Assembly (NCBI GenBank): GCA_048594725.1
Contig: JBMDXA010000204.1
Span: forward strand, 1 to 64,000
Direction of reading: 5' to 3'
DNA length: 64,000 nt
Source of the DNA: JAFDZV01 sp048594725
GTDB lineage: Bacteria > Bacteroidota > Ignavibacteria > OLB7
Shown: in pieces, positions 18,570-26,483 of the stretch
Layout: each line of letters begins with the position of its first letter
Numbering within the stretch: the stretch's first letter is position 1
The notes under the pieces: model-generated
Database searches by the model: none
What the model was told of the DNA's origin: nothing
What the model saw: only the letters and a program-made list of their open reading frames with translations
Made by a program: the position numbers and the translations under genes

Positions 18570-19466
18570 TTACTTCTTTTCCACCCCGCCGGTGCCGTGC
18601 GTGCGCCCCTCCTCGCCCGGAGTGTAGAGCGTCCCCTCCGGATTGCGCGGTGCCTCATCGTACTGCTGGCGATCGACATACGAGGTCGCCATCGTATCGG
18701 CCAGCCCCGGCGCCAGCTTGGAGATCGTGGTATTGATCTTCGCCATCATGCCCACCTTCACATCGCGGGCCGGGTCCACCGCGGCATCCAGAATCGCATC
18801 GGCCACATCCTGCGGATCGATCTGGGGCGAGGGGAGCTTCGGCTCCTGGCTCATGTAATTGCGGGCATGCTGCGGATACGGTGTATCCACGGCCGTCGGC
18901 TGGATGAGCGTCACCGAGACCGGCACCTCGTCGGCTTCCAGCTCCACACGGAGAGCATCGGTAAAGCCCTTCACGGCATGCTTGGAAGCCGAATACATTC
19001 CCTGAAGAGGAACCACCGCCTCGGACACCTCGCTCCCCACGTTGATGAGCGCTCCTCCCTCCTTCCTCAGATGCGGCAGCGCGGCGAGCGAGCCGTTCAC
19101 CACGCCCCAGAAATTCGTGTCGAACAGCCGGCGGCTATCCTCCTCGCTCACTTCCTCCAGGCGGCCATAAATGGAGACGCCCGCATCGTTGATCCAGGTA
19201 TCGATACGCCCGAACCGGCTCACCGCCGCCTCGGCCACTTTTTCGACCTGGGCACGATCAGCAACATCGGCGACGACGTAGATGGCCTCGCCACCGGCGG
19301 CGTTGATCCGCTCGGTTACCTCGCTCAGCACTCCCTCGCTCCGTGCGGTAAGCACGAGCCTGGCTCCCTGTTTGGCGGCGGATTCCGCCGTGGTAAGCCC
19401 GATGCCGCTGGAGGCACCGGTGATGACAACGACCTGCTGGTCGAGCGCTTTCAATTCGACAGACAT
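18570..19466 (-). CDS. Short-chain dehydrogenase/reductase (SDR)
   Basis: A 298-residue oxidoreductase with the classical SDR layout. The cofactor motif TGASSGIG lies near residues 16-23, NDAG (the NNAG equivalent) near 92-95, and the catalytic Ser, Tyr and Lys in INVGSEVSE and GMYSASKHAV. The early acceptor residues (TARSEG) suggest NADP(H). After the core, a C-terminal 50-residue tail (SYVDRQQYDEAPRNPEGTLY...EEGRTHGTGG) extends beyond the usual 250-residue SDR length; it is known in a subset of 300-residue SDRs that also have the QPTAVDTPYPQHARNYM segment. The substrate is unknown. It is convergent with the propeller gene and separated from it by the terminator. Confidence 0.9.
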   Translation of the reverse strand: MSVELKALDQQVVVITGASSGIGLTTAESAAKQGARLVLTARSEGVLSEVTERINAAGGEAIYVVADVADRAQVEKVAEAAVSRFGRIDTWINDAGVSIYGRLEEVSEEDSRRLFDTNFWGVVNGSLAALPHLRKEGGALINVGSEVSEAVVPLQGMYSASKHAVKGFTDALRVELEADEVPVSVTLIQPTAVDTPYPQHARNYMSQEPKLPSPQIDPQDVADAILDAAVDPARDVKVGMMAKINTTISKLAPGLADTMATSYVDRQQYDEAPRNPEGTLYTPGEEGRTHGTGGVEKK

Positions 19467-19856
19467 ATATCTTCCCCGTTATTTGTGCGAACTATCATCA
19501 CCCGATTATGAACTATTCCGGGCAATCGGCGCGCCAGCATAGTATCGCGTTGCAAACGGTATTTCCGTACATCAGGGAATATCGGTGGATGAGCCCGGAG
19601 AGTAGCCGAATGCGCGGCGCTGAATATCCGGGCGGTCTCATGCCATGAGGCGGGCGGCTCGTGCTGCGCTGGCCCATATCATCGCCTGCACCCACACGCC
19701 GGGAATACAGCAGTTTCATCAGTAGAATCGCCCTGCAGGCTCACGATGATCGGCCCGCAAGTGCCATAGTATGATATTGGATCTTATGCGGTCGGATATT
19801 ATACTCGCGCCCATCTCCTTCGAACTCCGGCATTCCACACTCTACAGTAGCAGACC

Positions 19857-20378
19857 ATGAGACAACAACCCCCGATCCGTACCATCGATGATCTCGCTTT
19901 CGAATTTGGCCGCAAAGCGCTCCTGCGCCGCTGGCTGGCCTGGATACTGGACACTGCACTTCTGGTCGCGGCGGTAGGAGGCACCATACTGGCGATTCCC
20001 TCGCTCAACGAGACCGGATCACGATCGCCCATAGCAATAGGGATCATCACCTTTCTCCTCTATTTTTTCGTGCTGGAATCACGCTGGGGAATAACGGTGG
20101 GAAAGCTGTTTGTCGATATCAGGGTGGTGGATGCGAATGGGAACCCTCCCGGCGCCTTCAAGACATTCCTCCGCACGGTGATGCGGGTGGTGGAGGCTAA
20201 CCCGGCCATACTCGGCTCCATGCCGGCCGCCATGTCCATCTTCAAGTCACCGGTCTCGCAACGCATCGGCGATCGTATGGCGGATACGTATGTGCTGCGC
20301 CGGAAGGATCTGAAGCTGGTGCTGCAACAGGATGAGAATAACGATGAACCGATAGATCAGGCGGCCGTTGTCCTGTAG
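19857..20378 (+). CDS. RDD family membrane protein
   Basis: A 173-residue inner-membrane protein. The RDD signature appears as RRWLAWILDTALLVAAVGGTI (first helix, with the conserved Arg and Asp) and then WGITVGKLFVDIRVVDANG before the second conserved segment RTVMRVVEANP and GDRMADTYVL. Two or three helices are likely (about residues 27-47, 60-76 and possibly 108-124). RDD proteins are of poorly defined function; some are proposed ion-exchange or transport proteins. A hairpin with a T-rich tail at 20479 is its probable terminator, which separates it from the biosynthetic locus downstream. Confidence 0.88.
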   Translation: MRQQPPIRTIDDLAFEFGRKALLRRWLAWILDTALLVAAVGGTILAIPSLNETGSRSPIAIGIITFLLYFFVLESRWGITVGKLFVDIRVVDANGNPPGAFKTFLRTVMRVVEANPAILGSMPAAMSIFKSPVSQRIGDRMADTYVLRRKDLKLVLQQDENNDEPIDQAAVVL

Positions 20379-20478
20379 CATCATGAATAAAGGAAAATCA
20401 TTATATCATCTGGGGGAATAAAATTCCGGAGAGAATTGATTTTCCGGTGCATCACCGGCCCGCTCCCGGCGTTCATAA

Positions 20479-20516
20479 CCTGCCTGGAAACACATAGGCC
20501 AGGCAGGAATTCTTTT
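20479..20516 (+). terminator. Probable terminator after the RDD gene
   Basis: A perfect 9-bp stem (CCTGCCTGG 20479-20487 with CCAGGCAGG 20499-20507) with an 11-nt loop is followed by AATTCTTTT. It lies 100 bp after the RDD stop codon. Confidence 0.65.
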
Positions 20517-20537
20517 CCGTTCGCCGGGGGACATGGG

Positions 20538-20553
20538 GTACACAAACATGTAC
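20538..20553 (+). promoter_or_regulatory. GTACA-N6-TGTAC inverted repeat, copy 2
   Basis: The block GGGTACACAAACATGTACT has perfect 5-bp arms and 6-nt spacing like copies 1 and 3. It lies about 340 bp upstream of the start of the biosynthetic locus. Confidence 0.5.
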
Positions 20554-20890
20554 TCCCGCTGCCGCGCATGATGTAGTATTTTCGTCTCCGTGATACTCAC
20601 AGAGGATTGCCACGATTATGCGGCCCACCCTGCGAGCGTACCGGTCCCGTATCAGCAACCACCATATCATTTTCAATACCCGGCGAACCGATAGAAGTTC
20701 TGGGAATACGTATCAGGGTTCCGGACCATGAAAGCCCGGTCCGGTATGCGGATATTGTCCGCCTCGGCGTTGCCCGTTGAAGCCACGGCTCCGGGGCGGC
20801 GGCAGAGACAGCAGAGCCACCACAGCAGGAGTTCCCGGCGGAACTCCCGGCACAGAGACCATACACCACCATACGAAAGGAGGCCGTGCC

Positions 20891-22138
20891 ATGCGGTCTG
20901 AAGTGCGGAATTATATAGCATCCCATGCCGGCTCCTACGGCGGGCCGCTGCTGGTCTATGACATGGATATGATACAGCGGCGGATCGATGCCCTGAAGAG
21001 ACTGGAGGCGCGATATGGCTGTTCTTTTTTTCACGCGGTCAAATCATTCGCGCATCTCCCCGCGCTCCGGTTTTTCGCGCGTTCGGTAGCGGGGTTCGAT
21101 ATATCGAATATCGGCGAGTGGGATATGGTGATGGAGGCGGCTGGAGCCGGTGAAAATGCCTCCGCACATGAGATTGCGATTACCGGGCCCGACATCAGCT
21201 CCCTGATTCACCGTATCACGGGGCGGGCAGCGGCATCCGCCAGTGGGCCCGGCAGGGAATCATCACCACGGGATATCATGGTCAATCTGGAATCGCTCCA
21301 TCAGTTCGAGCTGATCCCCGCCGATCTCCCGCGGAATATCCGGATCGGGGCCCGCATCGGCATGGTGCCGCTGCCGGATCGCATGAACAGCAACGGAAAA
21401 CTCTTCACCCGTTTCGGTTTCGATCCGGATGACACCGGGCCGATATCCCGTATCGCCGCGCACCCGAATTTTTCCGGTATCCACTGCCACACCGGCCATA
21501 AGATCAGCGATATAGAACATTATCTGGAGATAGCGCGCGTATTGATGCGGCTTGCGGAGGATCTGCGCCTGCCGGTCGGCTACATCGATCTTGGAGGCGG
21601 GTTCCAGCGTCTCTCCCACGACGATATCGATGCCATGATGATGGAACTGCGCCGGATTATTCCCGGGCATATCAGGATACTCTTCGAGCTGGGGGAGTAC
21701 TGGACCGAGCACGCGGGATTTGCCGTGGGAAGGATCGTATCGGTAAGCACGCGGCGCAACGGGGATATCGCGATGGTGACAACCGATCTCTCCGGCGATT
21801 GCCATCTGAAATGGAGCGAGCCGCAGCTGCGCTTCAGGATACAGGAGCGCGGCTCGCCGCAGAACGTGCTGATCTTCGGTTCCACCTGCCATGAGGAGGA
21901 TATCATAGGAGCATACCGGATACCGCGCAGAGAGGACGGGACGTGCGCGCTATCGCGCGGGGATCTGCTGGCACTGGAAGATATCAACGGATATTCGGCG
22001 TCGTGGAATACATCCTTTAATGGAATACAAAAAGCAAGGGTTCTGCTCTATGGAGACACAGGACGAATATATGCGCAGGAAGAACCGGGAGATGCAATTT
22101 CTGAATATGCGGCTTCGCCAGCCTCTGAAATTCCCTGA
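20891..22138 (+). CDS. PLP-dependent decarboxylase-like enzyme (fold type III)
   Basis: A 415-residue enzyme of the diaminopimelate/ornithine/carboxynorspermidine decarboxylase superfamily. The ATG at 20891 has an ideal AAAGGAGG Shine-Dalgarno sequence. The N-terminal alanine-racemase-like barrel carries the PLP lysine K51 (FFHAVKSF), H200 (GIHCHTGHK) and the phosphate-binding GGG at 235-237 (YIDLGGGF). The usual EPGR segment is replaced by E-L-G-E-Y-W (266-271). The C-terminal beta domain retains C333 (STCHEED) and Y368 (INGYSASWN), which complete the active site across the dimer. It should act on an amino acid or an aminocarboxypropyl group rather than in lysine synthesis. It opens the biosynthetic locus and overlaps the next gene by about 90 bp, suggesting coupled translation. 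The microcin C enzyme MccE has a related decarboxylase domain. Confidence 0.82.
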   Translation: MRSEVRNYIASHAGSYGGPLLVYDMDMIQRRIDALKRLEARYGCSFFHAVKSFAHLPALRFFARSVAGFDISNIGEWDMVMEAAGAGENASAHEIAITGPDISSLIHRITGRAAASASGPGRESSPRDIMVNLESLHQFELIPADLPRNIRIGARIGMVPLPDRMNSNGKLFTRFGFDPDDTGPISRIAAHPNFSGIHCHTGHKISDIEHYLEIARVLMRLAEDLRLPVGYIDLGGGFQRLSHDDIDAMMMELRRIIPGHIRILFELGEYWTEHAGFAVGRIVSVSTRRNGDIAMVTTDLSGDCHLKWSEPQLRFRIQERGSPQNVLIFGSTCHEEDIIGAYRIPRREDGTCALSRGDLLALEDINGYSASWNTSFNGIQKARVLLYGDTGRIYAQEEPGDAISEYAASPASEIP

Positions 22139-23753
22139 CCCCCTTCTTCCGGACCATGTGATCGATATGAAATTCGAGCTCCGATCCCGGCTGCTGGCCG
22201 AAGCGATCACCTCCTATCCGGAAATAATGGAAACCAACAGCTCGCCGGACGATCTTCTCGGTTATCACGATTACCGGCTCCGGTATCATTATCAGCGCTA
22301 TGATATGGATGTCATCGGCCCTCCGGTCTATCCCGGCCTGTTCGCCGATACGGGCCCGGACCGCGTGAGCCTGTTTCAGTACTATGCCTCGTCCGGCATG
22401 TCGGCGATAGCCGGGGCTCTGCTGGCGCTGAACCGCGCGGTGGGGACCGGATGGAATATCGTGGCCTACGGCGATACGTATTTCGAAACCCAGCATATCA
22501 TCCGGGAGATGGCGCATAAGCTCTCGCTGCAGACCCCCGAAGGTGGCAACGAGCTGATCTCCGCCGTTCGCAGGCTTGGAAGAACTACGACAGGGGGAAT
22601 CGTTCTGCTGCTGGACTCGATCGTCAGCGAGGCGAAACTCGATGTGATACGGCGCCTGCCGGCTCACTCGGCCGATCTTATCCTGTTCGATACCACCTGT
22701 TATGAGATCTGCGCGCCGGAGATCGGGAGAATCGCCGAGTGCGCCATCGCCCTGCAGGCGCCGCTGGTGCTTCTGCGAAGCCACGTCAAACTGGATTTTC
22801 TCGGAACCGAATATGGCAGGCTTGGATCGGCGGTGTTTGCAAGCCGCGGGGATATCCCCCCCGCCAGAATGAACGTCTTCCGCAGGCTGGTGACGCTGTA
22901 TCGAGATGTGGCCTGCGTGCTGGGACTGGCGGCACTGCCGGGCAATCTTATTCCGGAGGCAAACGATGCGGAGTTGCTGGAACTGAACGCGGCACGGCTA
23001 TCGGTGATACGCGAGAACACCGGGTATGCCGTCAGCCGGATACAGCGCGAAGTATCAGGATTATCATGCAACGTGGTAGCCTACCATCACCAGCTGTTCT
23101 TCAGCATCGAGCTGGAGCGCGATGCGTCGCACGAGCTTATCCTCGCCAAGATCATGGAATTTCAGCAGCTCGCGGTTGCGCAGGGGCTGCCGGTGCGCCG
23201 CGCCACCAGTTTCGGCTTCGACTTCATAGCGGTAGCCGATTTCGTCGATCTCAACCGGGGCTCGCAGGTGATGCGCTTCTCCATATCCGACCATCCGAAG
23301 CCGGTTATCGACAGCTTCTGCGATCTGCTGGCAGGCTGGTGCCGCGCACAGACGAAGGAGACCATCATGCAAGGCCGGCTGGCTCTGGTGCAGGCGAACA
23401 ATCGCCGGGGAGCCCGGCATCTCGGCACAACGCTGGCCGGGACCGGATGCCGCATCATCACCTACGATCATGATAGGTTCTTCGCCATCGGCATCGGCGC
23501 CGCCGATGCGGAGACGGACCTTGCCGACAAGATCGGCGAACTAACGGCGCACGCCCGGGCGGCGGGCATACCGGCCAGCAATGAGAGGCAATTCTCGTTC
23601 GAGGTGATTACGATATCCCCGTACGACGACCCCGGCTCCGGTCTCCCGATGATCCGCATCGCGCTATCGGATCATCCTCACCAGATCAACACCGCATTCT
23701 GCGATCTGCTGGGGGACTGGTGCCGGAACGAAATCGAGAGCATCGGCGTGTAG
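22050..23753 (+). CDS. Fold-type-I PLP enzyme with duplicated C-terminal domain
   Basis: From ATG 22050 (AAGGG about 9 nt upstream) this is 567 residues; ATG 22020 is also possible. Residues 1-330 look like a divergent fold-type-I PLP domain. D213 (LILFDTTCYE) would contact the pyridine nitrogen, and K247 in RSHVKLDFLGTEYGRLGS would bind PLP, as in Cys/Met-metabolism enzymes. The C-terminal small domain occurs twice: residues about 341-432 and 467-559 share FFSI/FFAI, FGFDFI/FSFEVI, MRFSISDHP/IRIALSDHP and FCDLLAGWC/FCDLLGDWC. Enzymes of this fold normally have one copy. It follows the decarboxylase with overlapping frames. The reaction is unknown; it may shape an unusual amino acid for the peptide pathway. 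Confidence 0.7.
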   Translation: METQDEYMRRKNREMQFLNMRLRQPLKFPDPLLPDHVIDMKFELRSRLLAEAITSYPEIMETNSSPDDLLGYHDYRLRYHYQRYDMDVIGPPVYPGLFADTGPDRVSLFQYYASSGMSAIAGALLALNRAVGTGWNIVAYGDTYFETQHIIREMAHKLSLQTPEGGNELISAVRRLGRTTTGGIVLLLDSIVSEAKLDVIRRLPAHSADLILFDTTCYEICAPEIGRIAECAIALQAPLVLLRSHVKLDFLGTEYGRLGSAVFASRGDIPPARMNVFRRLVTLYRDVACVLGLAALPGNLIPEANDAELLELNAARLSVIRENTGYAVSRIQREVSGLSCNVVAYHHQLFFSIELERDASHELILAKIMEFQQLAVAQGLPVRRATSFGFDFIAVADFVDLNRGSQVMRFSISDHPKPVIDSFCDLLAGWCRAQTKETIMQGRLALVQANNRRGARHLGTTLAGTGCRIITYDHDRFFAIGIGAADAETDLADKIGELTAHARAAGIPASNERQFSFEVITISPYDDPGSGLPMIRIALSDHPHQINTAFCDLLGDWCRNEIESIGV

Positions 23754-23788
23754 AGGCGATGCTCCCGATGGATGCTGCCGGGAGGCGT

Positions 23789-24655
23789 TTATGGTTTGCG
23801 CGCCATCATCGAGAAGGTGAGGGGGATAAGCCCTTCGAGTTTCGGATCGATATCGGGGAAAATATCCCAGTGTTTTTCGGTATGCTCGCCGAAATATTCC
23901 ACCACCAGCCCGGCATTGCGAAATGCCATGAATACCGATGAGAGGGGCCATGCCTGCTCGTATTTCCGGCTCTGCTCGTGAAGCGAAAGGTCGAGATCGC
24001 CGATGGTGGATGCGGGCCACCCCTTGGAGGATTCGCCGTGCGTGAAATAATTATTACCGGAGAACACGTAGCTGTCGGCGTCGGTATCAAGCAGCCAGAT
24101 AAAAGGATGATCTTCATACAGATGCACCACGCCGCCGCTCTTCAGCAGAAACGATATCGCCGAAGCCCATGCATCGATATCATGAATCCAGTTGATGGCA
24201 CCACGGCCGGTATAGACCAGATCGGCAACGCCGGCAAGCTCCACGGGAGGCGTAAGAGCATCGCAGCGATACCAGGTGGCCCGGGCACCCAGCGCATCGG
24301 ACATCTTCCGGGCATTTTCGATATGGACATCGGAGATATCCATCCCGATCACCCGCTGCGCCCCCTCGTTCAGCAACGAGAGCGTGTCGAGCCCCGATGC
24401 GCATTGCAGATGCACGGCGGTCACGCACCAGGATCGCAGATCGCCCAGATTGCGCCGCTCAACCGGATGAATATTGCTCTTGCCGGAACGAAGAAATTCG
24501 ATGGCGCGATCCAGACGCTCGGTATATCGCGCGGCACCCTCGTTCCAGCTGGAACGGTTGGCCTCGTGCCGGGCCCGTACTTCATCGGCATTCGCGGCCG
24601 GAAGCTCCGTGATATCATCATCATCGGGCTCGAAATCGGAATGAGTATCGTTCAT
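23789..24655 (-). CDS. Class I SAM-dependent methyltransferase-like enzyme
   Basis: A 288-residue soluble protein with a Rossmann methyltransferase core. Motif I is VHLQCASGLDTLSLL, followed by the acidic strand end VIGMDIS, ATWYRCDAL and the motif-IV-like VADLVYTGRGAINWI. The N-terminal 30 residues are acidic and probably disordered; the C-terminus (GLIPLTFSMMARK) forms the final strand pair. It lies in the locus but on the opposite strand, convergent with the PLP enzyme (35 bp between stops) and divergent from the 138-aa protein at 24848, so the 190-bp gap at 24656 is a likely divergent promoter. In microcin C synthesis a methyltransferase-like protein (MccD) transfers an aminocarboxypropyl group from SAM; whether this one methylates or does that is open. 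Confidence 0.8.
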   Translation of the reverse strand: MNDTHSDFEPDDDDITELPAANADEVRARHEANRSSWNEGAARYTERLDRAIEFLRSGKSNIHPVERRNLGDLRSWCVTAVHLQCASGLDTLSLLNEGAQRVIGMDISDVHIENARKMSDALGARATWYRCDALTPPVELAGVADLVYTGRGAINWIHDIDAWASAISFLLKSGGVVHLYEDHPFIWLLDTDADSYVFSGNNYFTHGESSKGWPASTIGDLDLSLHEQSRKYEQAWPLSSVFMAFRNAGLVVEYFGEHTEKHWDIFPDIDPKLEGLIPLTFSMMARKP

Positions 24656-24847
24656 GGTAGTTGATTTTTTCGGTTATGTGACATGATAACCAATATAGCT
24701 CCGCGCCTTTCCCGCCACAATATCGTGGCGATATGCCGGCGCGCAGCGGACCAAATGCGTACGATCCGTAAGTCATTTCGCAGAGAGCGATGATCGTTCA
24801 ATCGCAGATCTCTGCTTCACCATCATCTCTTATCAAGGAGAACTCTT

Positions 24848-25264
24848 ATGAGTGCGTTAGACCCGAATTATATAGCCACCCTGCAGGGGGTCGGATTCAA
24901 ACCGGTGCTTGTATCGATCGCCGATCCGCAGGCGAACAACTGGATCGATATCGCCGGCATGGACTCCAACCAGGGGAGCCTCGCAACCCTCCTGCACGAT
25001 ACCGCGAACTTCGTTCGCAATTATGGGAGCGGCGGCCTGTGGCCCTTCGTCTGCACCCCCTACAGCGGTCCCGGACAGCAGACCGTTGTTACCGTGGATG
25101 GCCTTCCGATAACCGATACCCAGTTGATCGCCCTTCTGGACGATGCATCCCTGTATGTGCAGACCGCCGGAGCGCGTGTGCAGGGCCTTCCGTTCGAGGA
25201 TGTGGAGACCGCATTTGAGCGGATCAATCTCGGCGATTTTCTGACGATCCAGAATCGCACCTGA
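24848..25264 (+). CDS. 138-aa protein, candidate substrate or precursor of the biosynthetic locus
   Basis: A small acidic protein with an AAGGAG ribosome-binding site 7 nt before the ATG. I recognise no family. It is rich in Asp, Leu and Gly, has one cysteine (WPFVCTPYSGPG) and ends NLGDFLTIQNRT. The N-terminal half is polar with Gly/Asn/Ser stretches (NFVRNYGSGG); the C-terminal half has helix-forming segments (DTQLIALLDDASLYV, FEDVETAFERINLGDFL). Its position, directly before the RRE-containing E1-like enzyme and well translated, is where a precursor peptide or carrier would be expected. It lacks a Gly-Gly leader cleavage site and a C-terminal Asn, so it is not a standard microcin C precursor. 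It could instead be an accessory or immunity protein. Confidence 0.55.
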   Translation: MSALDPNYIATLQGVGFKPVLVSIADPQANNWIDIAGMDSNQGSLATLLHDTANFVRNYGSGGLWPFVCTPYSGPGQQTVVTVDGLPITDTQLIALLDDASLYVQTAGARVQGLPFEDVETAFERINLGDFLTIQNRT

Positions 25265-25361
25265 TGCGCCCGCCCCGCCCCTGCGTGCCCCGTGCATGGC
25301 CGACGGCTGACGCCACAAAACGATTCTTTCATTGACGGATATTGAACAGGGAGCAGAAATC

Positions 25362-26441
25362 ATGCGTTACCATCTATCACCGGCAGTAGTGCTGAAGGTC
25401 GCCGATGGCGAGATCCGTATCATCGGCGAACAGGATATCCTTCGTCTGCGCTCCGGTGAGGCACGCATTGCTGAGGCTCTTTTGATGCTGCGATCCGGAA
25501 GTACCATTGATGAGCTCTCAACGGTGCTTCCGGATCATCAATGCCGCAAACTGATTGCGCTGCTGAACGATATAAAAGCCATCGTACACTGTAGCGACGA
25601 GGAATCGGCGGGCACGCATTACGAGCGGCAGTTCGGATATCTGGCGCAGCTCTCTCCCGATCCGGGTGCCGCGCAACGCGCTCTGCGCCGGAGCCGCGTG
25701 GCGATCGTGGGCCTTGGCGGCGTGGGTGGCTGCGTGCTGCAGCATCTGGCCGGAGCGGGGATACGCCGGTTTCAATTGATCGATCACGACACCGTCGCGC
25801 TCGATAATCTCAACCGGCAGTTTCTGTACGATCTCAGGAGCATCGCCACTCCGAAAACCACGGCCGCCATCGCCTATCTGCGGCGTATGATACCGGATAG
25901 CGATGTGGCCTGCTGGAATATCCGCGTGGAATCGCCGGGCGATCTGATGGTGCTCGATGGCGATCCCCCCGATCTGCTGATAGCGGCGGCCGATCAGCCC
26001 GTCGGAGAAATACAGAAGATCATCAACGACTACTGCTGGCGGCGGAACATCCCCTTCATCATGGGAGGAGTCGGGCTGGCCGCCGGGCACTGGGGACCGC
26101 TTGTGGTTCCTGGAAAAACCGGATGCTTCCGTTGCTTCGACGACGAACTGGCATCCACCCTCTCCGATATGGAACGGTGGGCACGATATGAAATCCGGGA
26201 GACGGGGAAATATTCGTTCGGCCCCACCAACGCCATGATCTCGGCGATGATCGCCGCCGACAGCGTGGCGTATCTGGCCGGAGCGGAGAATATCCCAAGC
26301 CTCGGCACCCGGCTGGTGATGAATTTTTCAGGTCCGGGCATCGCCCGCTTCGCCGGCAGCAGCACCAGCTGCACGCACCGGCCGGATGAACGGCACCCGG
26401 CGCCCGCGAACGGCCATCATGCGCCGCCGGTGCGGCCTTGA
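25362..26441 (+). CDS. E1/ThiF-like adenylating enzyme with N-terminal RRE-like domain
   Basis: From ATG 25362 (AGGGAG 8 nt upstream; a TTG at 25332 is less likely) this is 359 residues, close to microcin C MccB (about 350). Residues 1-75 (SPAVVLKVADGEIRII...STIDELSTVL...LIALLNDIKAIV) match a PqqD-like RiPP recognition element, three strands followed by a winged helix. The E1 core has the nucleotide motif GLGGVGG (117-123), D141/D143 (LIDHDTV), NLNRQ (149-153), K165 and the AAAD strand ending at D211. A metal knuckle C255/C258 is present; the second pair is replaced by C337-x-H339. It should bind a leader peptide and adenylate a carboxylate. MccB and PaaA share this architecture. It is the key enzyme of the locus. 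Confidence 0.85.
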   Translation: MRYHLSPAVVLKVADGEIRIIGEQDILRLRSGEARIAEALLMLRSGSTIDELSTVLPDHQCRKLIALLNDIKAIVHCSDEESAGTHYERQFGYLAQLSPDPGAAQRALRRSRVAIVGLGGVGGCVLQHLAGAGIRRFQLIDHDTVALDNLNRQFLYDLRSIATPKTTAAIAYLRRMIPDSDVACWNIRVESPGDLMVLDGDPPDLLIAAADQPVGEIQKIINDYCWRRNIPFIMGGVGLAAGHWGPLVVPGKTGCFRCFDDELASTLSDMERWARYEIRETGKYSFGPTNAMISAMIAADSVAYLAGAENIPSLGTRLVMNFSGPGIARFAGSSTSCTHRPDERHPAPANGHHAPPVRP

Positions 26442-26483
26442 CACGATACCGAACACCCCCGCAATAATTCCGGATGAAATATT

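Larger units (their letters stand above)
20379..20890. other. Intergenic region upstream of the biosynthetic locus
   Basis: A 510-bp stretch without a supported gene. It contains a terminator-like hairpin (20479-20516), the second GTACA-N6-TGTAC motif (20538-20553) and the leader of the decarboxylase-like gene. The promoter of the 20.9-23.8 kb genes should lie here. Confidence 0.55.

Noticed and set aside
25284..25310. Very short microcin C-like precursor peptide between the 138-aa gene and the E1 gene
   Set aside because: The only ATG frame gives four residues (MADG), without ribosome-binding site or C-terminal Asn.
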